DNA of 64,000 nucleotides from Mariniflexile maritimum (GTDB taxonomy: Bacteria > Bacteroidota > Bacteroidia > Flavobacteriales > Flavobacteriaceae): positions 1-64,000 of the forward strand of contig NZ_WRPN01000013.1 in the NCBI RefSeq assembly GCF_009746565.1. Reading direction: 5' to 3'. Made by a program: the position numbers and the translations under genes. Below, piece by piece: positions 18,235-27,764 of this stretch (positions are counted from its first letter, which is position 1; the number at the start of each line of letters is the position of its first letter). The notes below the pieces were generated by a model. That model made no database searches. It saw only the letters and a program-made list of their open reading frames with translations, and was not told where the DNA came from.

Positions 18235-18422
18235 AAGTCTTTTTTTTGAGGGTCGAAGGCATTAAAAATACTAAGAACACGAATTTCATTAATTTTAAAT
18301 GCGTCCAACTCATTTAATTCGTGCCAATTCGTTTTTTAACAAGGTTCTTGATTTTAATGCGCCCGACTTGATTTTTTTTGCAAAGAACGGATAAAAAACC
18401 AAAAATTCTATTATAAGTTTTA

Positions 18423-18448
18423 TTGTTCATTTTGAAAAGTTATATTTG
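18423..18448 (+). promoter_or_regulatory. Promoter of the polysaccharide locus
   Basis: TATATTTG at 18441-18448 fits TAnnTTTG, with a TTG at 18423-18425 upstream (15 bp spacing, slightly short). It lies 20 bp before ATG 18468. That position argues that the upstream TTG at 18423 is part of the promoter, not a start codon. It probably drives the polysaccharide export and synthesis genes. Confidence 0.5.
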
Positions 18449-18467
18449 TGTCAAATCCGTGACCCCC

Positions 18468-19268
18468 ATGATGAAACAAATGTTCCTGTTTATTTGTGTC
18501 GCTTTCAGCATGTTATGCACTTCTTGCATTAGCAACAAAGACATTGTTTATTTACAGGATAAAGGCACAGCCAAAACCGACTCACTGCAAATCAAGGAAC
18601 TATCAAAACCATACAGGGTGCAAGTGAACGATATTTTGAGCATTAATGTTAAAGCCATGGATACTGAACTTACCGCTATTTTCAATCCGGTTGAAAATGT
18701 AGGCACGAACACCAACCAAGGAAGTGCGGCACTCTATTTTAATGGTTTTACCATCGATTTACATGGCAACATCAAGTTTCCTATTTTAGGTGAAATCAAT
18801 GTTTTGGGATTTACCATTAAGGAAATTGAAGACAAAGTAAAAAAGGAATTATTAGCACAATATTTTAAGGAAACCGCCGAAATTTTTGTGACCGTTAAAT
18901 TGGCTGGATTGCGCTATACGGTAACCGGCGAGGTAAGTGGCACGGGGGTTTACACCTTGTACCAAGACCGCGTAAACATTATTGAAGCCTTGGCAAATGC
19001 GGGCGACATTGCCCAAACCGGCGACCGTACCGATGTGTTGGTTGTTCGGCAATATCCCGACGGACAAAAAATACACCATATCGATTTAACCAATGTAGCC
19101 GCCATGCAATCGCCCTTTTACTACATACAGCCCAACGACATGATTTTGGTGAAGCCCTTAAAACGCAAAGCCTTGGGTGCCGGACAAACGGCTATCCAGA
19201 ATATTACGACCATTGCTTCCATATTATCGGTATTGGTATCGACCTACTTTTTAACCCGAAACCTGTAA
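18468..19268 (+). CDS. Polysaccharide export outer-membrane lipoprotein (Wza/OPX type)
   Basis: Outer-membrane polysaccharide export protein that forms the exit channel with the Wzc-type partner. From ATG 18468 it is 266 residues, starting with a lipoprotein signal whose lipobox LCTSC precedes ISNKDIVYLQD. The Poly_export domain follows: YRVQVNDILSINVKAMD, then the FTIDLHGNIKFPILGEINVLG repeat and a SLBB-like VTGEVSGTGVYTLYQDRVNIIEALANAGDI. A hydrophobic segment near the end (about 245-262) may be the outer-membrane helix. The Wzc-type gene begins 9 bp later. First gene of the 30-kb locus. Confidence 0.92.
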   Translation: MMKQMFLFICVAFSMLCTSCISNKDIVYLQDKGTAKTDSLQIKELSKPYRVQVNDILSINVKAMDTELTAIFNPVENVGTNTNQGSAALYFNGFTIDLHGNIKFPILGEINVLGFTIKEIEDKVKKELLAQYFKETAEIFVTVKLAGLRYTVTGEVSGTGVYTLYQDRVNIIEALANAGDIAQTGDRTDVLVVRQYPDGQKIHHIDLTNVAAMQSPFYYIQPNDMILVKPLKRKALGAGQTAIQNITTIASILSVLVSTYFLTRNL

Positions 19269-19277
19269 AATGACGTT

Positions 19278-21740
19278 ATGATTGAAGAATTTGAAGTTTC
19301 AGAATCGGGCCCCAGTTTCGATATAAAAAAGTTTCTGTTTAGGGCGTTAAGCTACTGGAAGCTCTTTTTACTGTTGCTGGCCATAGGCATCTTCTATGTG
19401 TATCAAAAAAACATACGCGAAGAGTTTTCGTATCGTTTGGGCACAAAAATTTCTATTGAAGATGATAGCAACCCGCTGTTCACTTCCAACGCCAGTTTAA
19501 CCTTCAATTGGGGCGGTGTAACCTCGAAAGTTCAAACCATGATCGTTACGCTTAAATCGCGTTCGCACCATGAAAAAGTGGTGGACCGGTTGGAATTTTA
19601 CAAAAGCTATTTGGTGCAAGGTAGGTTTAGGATGCAGGATATTTACAAAGCGGCCCCTTTTAAATTCGACCACGATTACAACGCACCGCAACTTTTAAAT
19701 ATCCCCATAAAAATTACGTTTATAAATGCCGACACCTTCGAGCTGGAAACCGAATTTACCAATCCCGTTGTACAGGCACAAAACTACATTACCAAGGAAA
19801 TCACCCCTGTTGATGTGTCTGTTGGCACCTATAAAAAACAATTCAAATTGGGTGCTGCCATTCAATTACCATTTTTAAAGGGCAGCATTAAATTAGCAGA
19901 AAAGAGGCAGCCCGTTTATGGCGATGCTTACTTCATTCAATTTAGCGATTTTGATAGCGTGGTGTCTAGCTATCAAGCCCGAACCTCGGTGGATAATGCC
20001 GCATCATCGCCTATTTTGGACATTGCCCTTATTGATAAAAACACCCAAAAAATTGTTGACTACCTCAACATGGTGGTTACGGTTTTAAGTGAAGACCAAC
20101 TAGACCGAAAAAACCAATTTGCGACCAATACCATTAGTTTTATTGATGAACAAATTGCGCGTGTAAAAAATGAACTGTCCGATAATGCCGAAGCGCTGAA
20201 CGATTACCGTAAGAAAAACAAAATTTACAGTTTGGATAACGACAGTAGCCTGCTGAACGACAAACTTACCAAACTTGATGAAGAAAAAGAAACCATCAAT
20301 AGGCAACTAAGTTATTATTCAAACCTTAAAAATTATTTATTGACCAGTAGTTCGTTTACCGACATACCCGCACCTTCCATCGCCGGTATTGGTGATGGCA
20401 ATATTTTGAACAATGTTTCAAAAATTAACGAACTATCGGTACAAAAATCGAAACTGCAATATTCCGTTCGTAGCGATGCTTCCATTTTTAACGATTTAAA
20501 CCGCCAAATTGAAGGTTTAAAAAACGTGTTGCTCGAAAACATAAGTGCCGCCACCAATGGGCTAAAACGCGAATTGCAATCTATAAACAGTTCATTAAGT
20601 TCGGTTGAATCGCAATTTAGCAAGCTGCCCGAAGACCAGCAAAAACTAATCACCATAAACCGCCAATATACATTAAGCGAGCAAACCTATAATGTATTTT
20701 TGGCAAAACGTGGGGAAGCAGAAATTATTAAGGCCGCCAATATTTCGGATATATTAATTATTGACCCCGCAAAAAATACGGGTGCTACCGTGTTGGGCAG
20801 AAATTTGAATATTCGCTACGTGTTCGCCTTATTTTTTGCTTTACTTATCCCTGTTTTACTGGCCTTTATCTTAACATTTTTAGACCATAATATCCATAGC
20901 CCCATGGATGTGGAACAACTATCGACCATTCCCATTTTGGGCGTTGTGGGTAAAAACAAACTGGATAATAACCTAGTGGTTCACAGAAAACCAAAATCGG
21001 CCGTTGCCGAGGCGTTTCGGGCCATCCGTTCCAATTTGCAATATTTCTATAAATCAAAAGATTTGGATGGTGCTAAAACTTTATTAGTAACCTCATCGGT
21101 AAGTGGCGAGGGCAAAACGTTTTGCTCCATTAACGTTGCAACGGTTTTTGCTTTAAGTGGCAAAAAAACCATTTTGGTAGGATTGGATTTAAGAAAACCC
21201 AAGATTTTTGGCGACTTTAACATTAAAAATGATATTGGTGTGGTGAACTATCTCATTGGGCAAGAACCACTGGAAATCGTCATCCAGAAAACAGAAATTG
21301 CACATTTGGATGTGATTACTTCGGGCCCCATTCCTCCCAATCCTTCCGAATTATTGATCAATGAAAAGTTAAATGAACTCATTTCAACCTTAAAATTGCA
21401 ATATGACTATATTATTTTAGACACGCCACCCGTGGGATTGGTTGCAGATGCCCTGGAATTATTGGACTATGTAGATGCTTCCTTATATGTGGTTAGACAG
21501 GATTACACCAAAAAAGGCATGCTTAATTTTATTAATGAAAAATACAAGACCAAGCAAATAAAAAACATCAGTTTAATATATAACGGTTACGACCAAAAAG
21601 CGAAATATGGCTATGGGTACGGTTATGGATACGGCTATGGTTATGGCTACGGAAATTATGCCAACGGCTACCATGATGAAGGAAGGCCAACAGGGTGGCT
21701 ATCGCAGATTAAAACTTTTTTTAGGAAATCCAATTCTTAA
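19278..21740 (+). CDS. Polysaccharide co-polymerase with tyrosine autokinase (Wzc type)
   Basis: Inner-membrane protein of 820 residues that couples synthesis to export. The Wzz-like periplasmic part lies between membrane segments at about 30-48 and 515-537, with a long helical region in between. The C-terminal BY-kinase domain has Walker A SVSGEGKTF, Walker A' ILVGLDLRKPKI and Walker B YDYIILDTPP. After the kinase comes a tyrosine cluster at about residues 775-800, made almost only of alternating Tyr and Gly. This is the autophosphorylation tail and is unusually regular. Partner of the OPX protein 9 bp upstream. Confidence 0.94.
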   Translation: MIEEFEVSESGPSFDIKKFLFRALSYWKLFLLLLAIGIFYVYQKNIREEFSYRLGTKISIEDDSNPLFTSNASLTFNWGGVTSKVQTMIVTLKSRSHHEKVVDRLEFYKSYLVQGRFRMQDIYKAAPFKFDHDYNAPQLLNIPIKITFINADTFELETEFTNPVVQAQNYITKEITPVDVSVGTYKKQFKLGAAIQLPFLKGSIKLAEKRQPVYGDAYFIQFSDFDSVVSSYQARTSVDNAASSPILDIALIDKNTQKIVDYLNMVVTVLSEDQLDRKNQFATNTISFIDEQIARVKNELSDNAEALNDYRKKNKIYSLDNDSSLLNDKLTKLDEEKETINRQLSYYSNLKNYLLTSSSFTDIPAPSIAGIGDGNILNNVSKINELSVQKSKLQYSVRSDASIFNDLNRQIEGLKNVLLENISAATNGLKRELQSINSSLSSVESQFSKLPEDQQKLITINRQYTLSEQTYNVFLAKRGEAEIIKAANISDILIIDPAKNTGATVLGRNLNIRYVFALFFALLIPVLLAFILTFLDHNIHSPMDVEQLSTIPILGVVGKNKLDNNLVVHRKPKSAVAEAFRAIRSNLQYFYKSKDLDGAKTLLVTSSVSGEGKTFCSINVATVFALSGKKTILVGLDLRKPKIFGDFNIKNDIGVVNYLIGQEPLEIVIQKTEIAHLDVITSGPIPPNPSELLINEKLNELISTLKLQYDYIILDTPPVGLVADALELLDYVDASLYVVRQDYTKKGMLNFINEKYKTKQIKNISLIYNGYDQKAKYGYGYGYGYGYGYGYGNYANGYHDEGRPTGWLSQIKTFFRKSNS
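21601..21656 (+). repeat. Hexamer DNA repeat encoding the Tyr-Gly tail
   Basis: About eight copies of the hexamer TA(T/C)GG(N), reading Tyr-Gly, lie in the 3' part of the Wzc-type gene. Loss or gain of a unit keeps frame (6 bp) and would change the number of phosphorylatable tyrosines. Confidence 0.85.
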
Positions 21741-21979
21741 AAATGGCTTTTTTAAAAAACGAACCCTAAGCGACTTAAATCCAACATGGCTTAAAAATGT
21801 GTTATTGCTACTGTTAAAAATTTTAACAAAACACGCTTTAACTACGCCTTTGATACGCCTTTGATACGCTTTATCTACAAAGTACCTTCGGTGTAGTGTT
21901 TGCCTTAACTAGAGTGGATGGCTGTAAAAATTGAAGAATAAAAAATATCAAACAAACAACTAATTTAAAAAACAAAAAC

Positions 21980-22846
21980 TTGAACAACCCCACGCACGAT
22001 ACCCATTGGCTTTATACCATTTCACCAAAAAGAAGTGCTATAAACCTTAATTTCAAGGAGATTTGGCAATATCGCGATTTGTTAACGCTTTTTGTAAAAC
22101 GCGATGTCATAACCGCCTATAAACAAACCGTTTTAGGCCCCCTTTGGTATTTAATACAGCCTTTGTTCACCTCCATCACCTTTACCATTATATTCAATAA
22201 TTTGGCGGGAATTGATACCGGAACCGTGCCACCGTTTTTATTCAATTTGGCGGGCATCACCATTTGGAATTATTTTACATCCTGTTTAACGGGCACCTCC
22301 AATACCTTTGGCGCCAATGCAAGTATTTTTGGGAAGGTGTACTTTCCGCGTATTATCACACCCCTCTCGTTGGTCATTTCCAATTTATTGAAATTTGGTA
22401 TCCAATTACTCATTTTCATCGTGTTTTATCTGTATTTTTATTTTCAAGGAGCCGCTATTTCATTAAATGGGTTTATCCTATTGTTTCCGGTGGTGGTGGT
22501 TTTGATGGGTACGCTTGGTTTGGGTTTTGGCATGATCATCTCTTCGATGGTTACAAAATACAGGGACTTAAATTACTTGGTCGGGTTTGGCGTTCAACTG
22601 TTAATGTACATTTCCGCAGTAGTATATCCCATGGCCTTGGTAGAACAAAAAATGCCCGATTTTGTATGGTTAGTAAAATACAACCCCTTAGCCTATATTA
22701 TTGAAACCACGCGTTATATGGTGCTGAACATAGGCGCATTGCCCTATTGGGGGCTTGTGTACACCTTTATAATAACCGTAGCCGTTTTTTTTATGGGGTT
22801 GCTATTGTTCAACAAAACAGAAAAAAGTTTTATTGATACGGTTTGA
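21980..22846 (+). CDS. ABC-2 polysaccharide exporter permease (Wzm type)
   Basis: Membrane half of an ABC exporter for lipid-linked O-antigen or capsule. The 288-residue protein has six hydrophobic segments and the amphipathic N-terminal sequence YRDLLTLFVKRDVITAYKQTVLGPLWYLIQP, broken here as the classic Wzm/TagG opening (VKRDVITAYKQTVLGPLW). The WNYF and KYNPLAYIIETTR regions are also typical. TTG at 21980 is the only start that keeps the full N-terminus. The upstream 240 bp hold a short direct repeat CCTTTGATACG but no gene. Its ATPase is at 23219, with a broken gene between. Confidence 0.93.
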   Translation: MNNPTHDTHWLYTISPKRSAINLNFKEIWQYRDLLTLFVKRDVITAYKQTVLGPLWYLIQPLFTSITFTIIFNNLAGIDTGTVPPFLFNLAGITIWNYFTSCLTGTSNTFGANASIFGKVYFPRIITPLSLVISNLLKFGIQLLIFIVFYLYFYFQGAAISLNGFILLFPVVVVLMGTLGLGFGMIISSMVTKYRDLNYLVGFGVQLLMYISAVVYPMALVEQKMPDFVWLVKYNPLAYIIETTRYMVLNIGALPYWGLVYTFIITVAVFFMGLLLFNKTEKSFIDTV

Positions 22847-22859
22847 TGGTGAAGGGAGA

Positions 22860-23215
22860 ATGGTAAAAAAAATTATGGGTCATAAAGGATTTAGAGGTTT
22901 GGAAGAAAAGTATGGATTAGTGAACCAAATGCGCAGAGCATCAGTTTCTAAACCATCTAATATAGCAGAAGGAGCCACTGGAAAAACGATAAAAATTTTA
23001 TACAGTATTTAATGATTGGTTTAGGTTCTTTATCCGAGTTGAAAACTCAATATTTGATATCACAGCAATTGAAACTCTCAGCCAATAATGAAAATACAGA
23101 ACAAAACTTGAAAGAAATTAAGAGATTAGGATTTAGGAATTATTTAATAAAAGCAAGTGAAAAAGTGAGAAGCGAGAAGTTCACCATTCACTTTACACCA
23201 TTCACCATTCGCTAA
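22860..23215 (+). pseudogene. Broken four-helix-bundle (23S rRNA IVS type) gene
   Basis: Two frames together match the four-helix-bundle protein family often called 23S rRNA intervening-sequence protein. The first frame (22860-23012) has VNQMRRASVSKPSNIAEGA. The second (23012-23215) continues LMIGLGSLSELKTQYLISQQL. A single missing base near 22989 (ACG-ATAAAAAT for Thr-Asp-Lys-Asn) separates them, and the first 30 residues of the family have degenerated. Such genes are frequent between polysaccharide genes in Bacteroidota. It lies between Wzm and Wzt, which are normally adjacent, so it is probably an inserted passenger now dead. Confidence 0.75.
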
Positions 23216-23218
23216 AAA

Positions 23219-24484
23219 ATGAATGATATTATATTAAAAGCCGAAAACATATCAAAACAATACCGTTTGGGAGTCGTTGGAACCGGTACGATTAGCCATG
23301 ACCTAAACCGGTGGTGGCACCGTATTCGGGGGAAGGAAGACCCTTATTTAAAAATAGGCGATACCAACGATAGGACTACCAAAGGCGAAAGCAGTTACGT
23401 TTGGGCTTTAAAGGCTATTAATTTTGAAGTGAAACGTGGCGAGGTTTTGGGTATTATTGGCAAAAACGGCGCAGGAAAATCGACCCTCCTTAAAATTTTA
23501 TCGCGGGTTACCACACCCACAACGGGCGAAATTAAATTTGGCGGTCGGGTGGCTTCCTTACTGGAAGTGGGCACGGGTTTTAATGGCGAAATGACGGGGC
23601 GCGAAAACATTTATTTAAACGGGGCCATTTTAGGCATGACCAAAAAGGAAATAACCTCTAAACTCGATGAAATTATCGACTTTTCGGGTTGCGAACGCTA
23701 TATTGACACCCCTGTAAAACGCTATTCGTCGGGGATGACGGTACGCTTGGCTTTTGCCGTGGCCGCCTTTTTAGAACCTGAAATTTTAATTATTGATGAA
23801 GTACTGGCCGTTGGCGATGCCGAATTCCAGAAAAAAGCGATTGGCAAGATGCAGGATATTTCTAGGGGCGAAGGACGAACGGTGTTGTTTGTGAGCCATA
23901 ATATGGCGGCGGTAAAAAGTTTGTGTACGCGGGCAATATTACTTGAAAATGGATTGATAACCAAGGAAGGTGACGTTGAAGAAATAATTACACATTATTT
24001 AAACCTAGAGTCTGAAAGATTGGTTTATCATGAAACCGACCTATACAAACTTAAAGAAGTTGCGATTCTTAACTCTGAAAAAAAGAGAGTGAGCAACATT
24101 TCAAATGGTGAGGATTTTTATATAGACATTGCCCTATCGATTAAACAAAACAAACCAGATATTGGCTTTTGTGTTGCCATTTACAATGAATTACATGAAC
24201 TCATAACGGCAATAAACAGTTATCACATCAATAGTGCAATAGGAAATTTAGCCGTAGGAAATTACAATTTTACCATCAAAATCAACAAGTACATCCTAAA
24301 CACAGGCATCTATACCTTGAATTTTCACACAAACAATTCCCACGGTAAATTGTATAATCTATTTGAAGGGGTTACCAAACTAAACATCTACGATGACGGC
24401 ATCAGAAGGGGCGATAATTATAAAGGAGAATGGCCCGGAAAAATTAGCTTAGTACCTAATATTGTAATCCATGAAATTATTTAA
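23219..24484 (+). CDS. ABC polysaccharide exporter ATPase (Wzt type)
   Basis: ATPase subunit for the Wzm-type permease, 421 residues. The ABC domain (about 1-245) has GKNGAGKSTLLKIL, the Wzt-specific segment GRVASLLEVGTGFNGEMTGRENIYLNG, signature YSSGMTVRLAFAVAA and Walker B ILIIDEVLAVGD. The remaining 170 residues form a beta-rich domain (NISNGEDFYIDIALS to the end). That is like the Wzt C-terminal domain, which recognises the glycan's end modification. Its presence suggests that the exported chain carries a terminal mark, perhaps methylation. The next gene, a methyltransferase-like protein, overlaps by 14 bp. Confidence 0.93.
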   Translation: MNDIILKAENISKQYRLGVVGTGTISHDLNRWWHRIRGKEDPYLKIGDTNDRTTKGESSYVWALKAINFEVKRGEVLGIIGKNGAGKSTLLKILSRVTTPTTGEIKFGGRVASLLEVGTGFNGEMTGRENIYLNGAILGMTKKEITSKLDEIIDFSGCERYIDTPVKRYSSGMTVRLAFAVAAFLEPEILIIDEVLAVGDAEFQKKAIGKMQDISRGEGRTVLFVSHNMAAVKSLCTRAILLENGLITKEGDVEEIITHYLNLESERLVYHETDLYKLKEVAILNSEKKRVSNISNGEDFYIDIALSIKQNKPDIGFCVAIYNELHELITAINSYHINSAIGNLAVGNYNFTIKINKYILNTGIYTLNFHTNNSHGKLYNLFEGVTKLNIYDDGIRRGDNYKGEWPGKISLVPNIVIHEII

Positions 24485-25199
24485 AAAAGAAAAACATACA
24501 AACCTGTCTTTACTCGAAAGACTTGGAAACAGAGTCTATTTTGGCCCATTTACAGGATTAAAAATACCGCAAAGTGTATCGAGCATATTAACCACCAGTG
24601 AGATATTGGGGTTATATGAATCTTGCTTACATCCAAAATTTGAAAGCTTACTCAATAAAGAAATTAAAAACATAATGTTAATTGGCGGGAATAATGGCTA
24701 TTATGCTGCTGGAATTAGTTGTTTTCTAAATCCAGATTCCTTTGCTATTTATGAAACAGAAGCGTACTTTCATCCATTTATAAAATCTTGGTTTCAAGAA
24801 AATAAGCTTCAAAATTATGCCATATACGGAAAAGCTTCAGAAGAAGAATTTTCAAAAATCGATTCCAAAATCGATTTGGTGTTTATGGATTGTGAAGGTT
24901 TTGAAATAGAATTATTAAACCCATTAATTTTTCCATGGCAAGAACAAACGGAAATTTTGGCTGAAATCCATCCATTTTATATCGATAATTTAATAGCCAC
25001 TTTATCAAATAGATTTAGAAAAACACATAGGATTGAGTTAATTTACGACGATTTTGATGAGGATGCTAAAATTGATAAAATTTTAAAAGGTATGGACTTG
25101 AATATCCCATATCACAAACACCCTTCCCATCGCTGGATAATGGAGAACGGAAATAAAATTAACACTAGTGGTATTTTTATGTATTTAACACCATATTAA
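24471..25199 (+). CDS. SAM methyltransferase-like protein
   Basis: A 242-residue cytoplasmic protein. IMLIGGNNGYYAAGISCFLNPDSFAIYETE has the layout of motif I and the acidic end of strand 2 of class I methyltransferases, with IGGNNGYY in place of the commoner VGANIGYY. DLVFMDCEGFEIELL fits the FkbM-type VxIDxEGxE motif. It overlaps Wzt by 14 bp. Wzt proteins with a C-terminal domain often recognise a terminal methyl or phosphate, so this gene is a candidate chain-terminating modifier. That link is inference. It begins a stretch that looks richer in A and T than the flanks. Confidence 0.68.
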   Translation: MKLFKKEKHTNLSLLERLGNRVYFGPFTGLKIPQSVSSILTTSEILGLYESCLHPKFESLLNKEIKNIMLIGGNNGYYAAGISCFLNPDSFAIYETEAYFHPFIKSWFQENKLQNYAIYGKASEEEFSKIDSKIDLVFMDCEGFEIELLNPLIFPWQEQTEILAEIHPFYIDNLIATLSNRFRKTHRIELIYDDFDEDAKIDKILKGMDLNIPYHKHPSHRWIMENGNKINTSGIFMYLTPY

Positions 25200-25200
25200 A

Positions 25201-25968
25201 ATGATACCAAAAACTATTCATTATTGTTGGTTTGGTAAAAACAAAAAATCTAACTTAATTGAAAAGTGCATTCAATCATGGAAATTCCATTTACCGGATT
25301 ATAAAATTATTGAATGGAATGAAGATAATTTTGATATTAGAAGAAACGCTTTTATTAGTGAAGCTTATGAAAAAAGAAAATGGGCTTTTGTTTCTGATTA
25401 TGTTAGAGTATATGTATTGTACCACTATGGAGGAATTTATTTAGATACTGACGTTGAAATAAGGTGTAATTTAGATAGGTTTTTAACTCATGGCGCCTTT
25501 TCAGGATTTGAAGATTATGGGTACCCTTTTACGGCATTATGGGGCTCAAGCAAAGAACACAATTGGCCAAAAAATATACTCGAATACTATGAAAACTTAA
25601 ATGGTTTTGATGAAAGAACCAACACCAGAATCGTTTCAGAGTTTTTAATAAACCATTATAAGGTTGATCCTTTTAGAAATGAAACCCAAAAACTGGAAGA
25701 TGACATTTGCATATACCCTTCCCATTTTTTTTGTTTGAATATTGAACAAAACTATGCGGTTCATCATTTTGAAGGATCTTGGCACACAGAAAACATTCAA
25801 GATTATAATGCTCATATTCTTAAAGATTATTACAAAAAAAAGTTTTTGGATTATTATAAAAAAGAAAATATCGTTGAAGAGCTGCACAGGGACAAGTGGT
25901 TTACCGTTAAAGATTTAGCCAAATTTATTTTAAAAAGAATAAAAAGAAAATATTTTAAACAATACTAA
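25201..25968 (+). CDS. GT32-type glycosyltransferase (DXD sugar-binding family)
   Basis: A 255-residue soluble enzyme of the Gly_transf_sug (Och1/capsule) family. PKTIHYCWFG opens the fold, and SDYVRVYVLYHYGGIYLDTDVE contains the DXD metal and nucleotide-sugar site. Late SHFFCLNIEQNYAVHHFEGSW, with the conserved HxxxxSW end, completes the signature. Donor and acceptor are unknown. It starts 1 bp after the methyltransferase-like gene and is followed directly by GT2 genes. Confidence 0.87.
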   Translation: MIPKTIHYCWFGKNKKSNLIEKCIQSWKFHLPDYKIIEWNEDNFDIRRNAFISEAYEKRKWAFVSDYVRVYVLYHYGGIYLDTDVEIRCNLDRFLTHGAFSGFEDYGYPFTALWGSSKEHNWPKNILEYYENLNGFDERTNTRIVSEFLINHYKVDPFRNETQKLEDDICIYPSHFFCLNIEQNYAVHHFEGSWHTENIQDYNAHILKDYYKKKFLDYYKKENIVEELHRDKWFTVKDLAKFILKRIKRKYFKQY

Positions 25969-26856
25969 ATGCTGGTTTCCATTATAGTTCCGTGTTACAA
26001 CCAAGCTCAGTACTTAACTGAAGCACTAGAATCGGTATGGAAACAAAGTTATGAAAATTGGGAATGCATTATAGTGAATGATGGTTCGAACGACCATACA
26101 GAACAGGTAGCAAAACTTTGGCAAAACAAAAGCGACCGGTTCAAATATGTTTATAAAGAAAATGGCGGCCTAAGCAGTGCAAGAAATTCGGGGCTTCGCA
26201 TAGCAACAGGAGATTACATACAATTTTTAGATGCCGATGATAGTCTTAGCCAAGGAAAACTGCAAGGCTCCATTGATATATTTAAAAAATACCTTTCAAA
26301 AAACATCCAGATAGTGATAACAAATTTCAGGATGTTTCTTGAAAATCCTCTTCAATCAACAGATCCTTATTGCCATTTATCACCAGATTTATTTAATCTC
26401 AAAAGCGTTTTATTAAAATGGGAAACGCTTTTTAGCATTCCAATACACTGTGGCTTATTCGACGCTACATTGTTTAAAGGTTTTAAGTTTCCCGAAGAAC
26501 TAAAGGCAAAAGAAGATTGGATCATGTGGCTTTATCTTTTCCAAAAAACAGAGCTTGTTTATTTTTTAAACCAACCTATGGCCTATTATAGATTAAACCC
26601 AAATGGCATGACCAGCAACGCAAACCACATGCAAGAAAACCATATAAAGGCCATGGTTTATATTAAAGACATTATTCCGAATAGCGATTACATTGAGTTT
26701 TTGATACAAGAATTAAAACTAAAACATCACGAAAACACAAAATTAAAAACCAGCATACATAACTATCAAAATTCCAAGACTTATAAATGGACAAAAAAAA
26801 TAAAAGAAACCGCTTTTATTAAATTCCTTTTTAAGGTATTAAAAAAAACAAAATGA
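25969..26856 (+). CDS. GT2 family glycosyltransferase
   Basis: A 295-residue GT-A-fold transferase. VSIIVPCYNQAQYL and IIVNDGSNDHTEQV are the nucleotide-binding strands, GLSSARNSGLRIATGDYIQFLDADDSL gives the DAD-type metal site. A lysine-rich helix at the C-terminus may touch the membrane. The start lies directly after the preceding stop, and the end overlaps the next gene by 4 bp (ATGA). Sugar specificity cannot be read. Confidence 0.88.
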   Translation: MLVSIIVPCYNQAQYLTEALESVWKQSYENWECIIVNDGSNDHTEQVAKLWQNKSDRFKYVYKENGGLSSARNSGLRIATGDYIQFLDADDSLSQGKLQGSIDIFKKYLSKNIQIVITNFRMFLENPLQSTDPYCHLSPDLFNLKSVLLKWETLFSIPIHCGLFDATLFKGFKFPEELKAKEDWIMWLYLFQKTELVYFLNQPMAYYRLNPNGMTSNANHMQENHIKAMVYIKDIIPNSDYIEFLIQELKLKHHENTKLKTSIHNYQNSKTYKWTKKIKETAFIKFLFKVLKKTK

Positions 26857-27764
26857 TTGCTATTGTAATTCCTTTTTACAAATTCACTTTTTTTCAAGAA
26901 ACCCTTGAGTCATTGGCCAATCAAACCAATAAAAATTTCAATGTTTATATTGGGGATGATGCCAGTAAAGAAAATTGTTCCGACCTGTTAGAGCAATATA
27001 AGGACAGGTTTAATTTTGTATATAAAAGATTTGAACATAACCTAGGTAATACTTCTTTGGTAAAACAATGGGAGCGTTGTATTGACTTGACAACGAACGA
27101 AGATTGGCTTATGGTTTTGGGTGATGATGATGTACTAAGCACCAACTATATAGCCGAATTCTATAAACATCTTCCTGAAATTAACAAAAATAACTGCAAC
27201 GTTGTTCGATTTGCATCGGTTACAATTGATAATAGAAGCAACCAAACTTCCCCATTATTTACACATCCAAAAATAGAAAAGGCAACAGATTTTTTTCACA
27301 GACGCTTTACCAATAAAACGCGCAGTTCTTTATCGGAATATATGTTCAAAAAACATGCTTATAATAAATATGGGTTCTACAATTATAATCTGGCATGGTT
27401 TACTGACGATAGGGCGTGGTTGGAATTTTCAGAATTTAAAAACATCTATTCAATTAATAGTGCCTTTTTAAGTTTTAGGTTGAGTGAAGAAAATATTTCT
27501 AGGGCAAACTTTAAAACCCACGAAAAGGAAATTTTGAGGTTGGCGTTTTTTAAATTTATTACTCTTGAGCATTTAAGTAAATTTACGCGAGCCCAACAAC
27601 GTTTTTTATTGTTATATTATGAACAAATAATTTACAAACACAAAAAAGTAAGTTTCAATTTTTGGCTGTTTGTATTTACCTCGTTTTTAAAGCAATGTTA
27701 TTTTGTTCAAAGTATTAAGTTTACACGCCGTGTTTTTATCCATTTAAGAAAAAATGACCATTAA
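26853..27764 (+). CDS. GT2 family glycosyltransferase
   Basis: A 303-residue GT-A enzyme. IAIVIPFYKFTFFQETLESL opens the domain, VYIGDDASKENC replaces the usual VDDGS motif, and WLMVLGDDDVLS carries the metal-binding acidic triad. A candidate acceptor-side region reads NKTRSSLSEYMFKKHAYN. It overlaps both neighbours (4 and 11 bp), so translation is coupled. Linkage made is unknown. Confidence 0.86.
   Translation: MIAIVIPFYKFTFFQETLESLANQTNKNFNVYIGDDASKENCSDLLEQYKDRFNFVYKRFEHNLGNTSLVKQWERCIDLTTNEDWLMVLGDDDVLSTNYIAEFYKHLPEINKNNCNVVRFASVTIDNRSNQTSPLFTHPKIEKATDFFHRRFTNKTRSSLSEYMFKKHAYNKYGFYNYNLAWFTDDRAWLEFSEFKNIYSINSAFLSFRLSEENISRANFKTHEKEILRLAFFKFITLEHLSKFTRAQQRFLLLYYEQIIYKHKKVSFNFWLFVFTSFLKQCYFVQSIKFTRRVFIHLRKNDH

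Noticed and set aside
18423-18467. TTG 18423 as start of the Wza-type protein
   Set aside because: The stretch contains a TAnnTTTG promoter box, and the ATG at 18468 begins a proper lipoprotein signal.
21601-21656. CRISPR-like or tandem repeat array
   Set aside because: The repeat is only 6 bp, has no spacers, and is in frame with the Tyr-Gly tail of the Wzc-type kinase.
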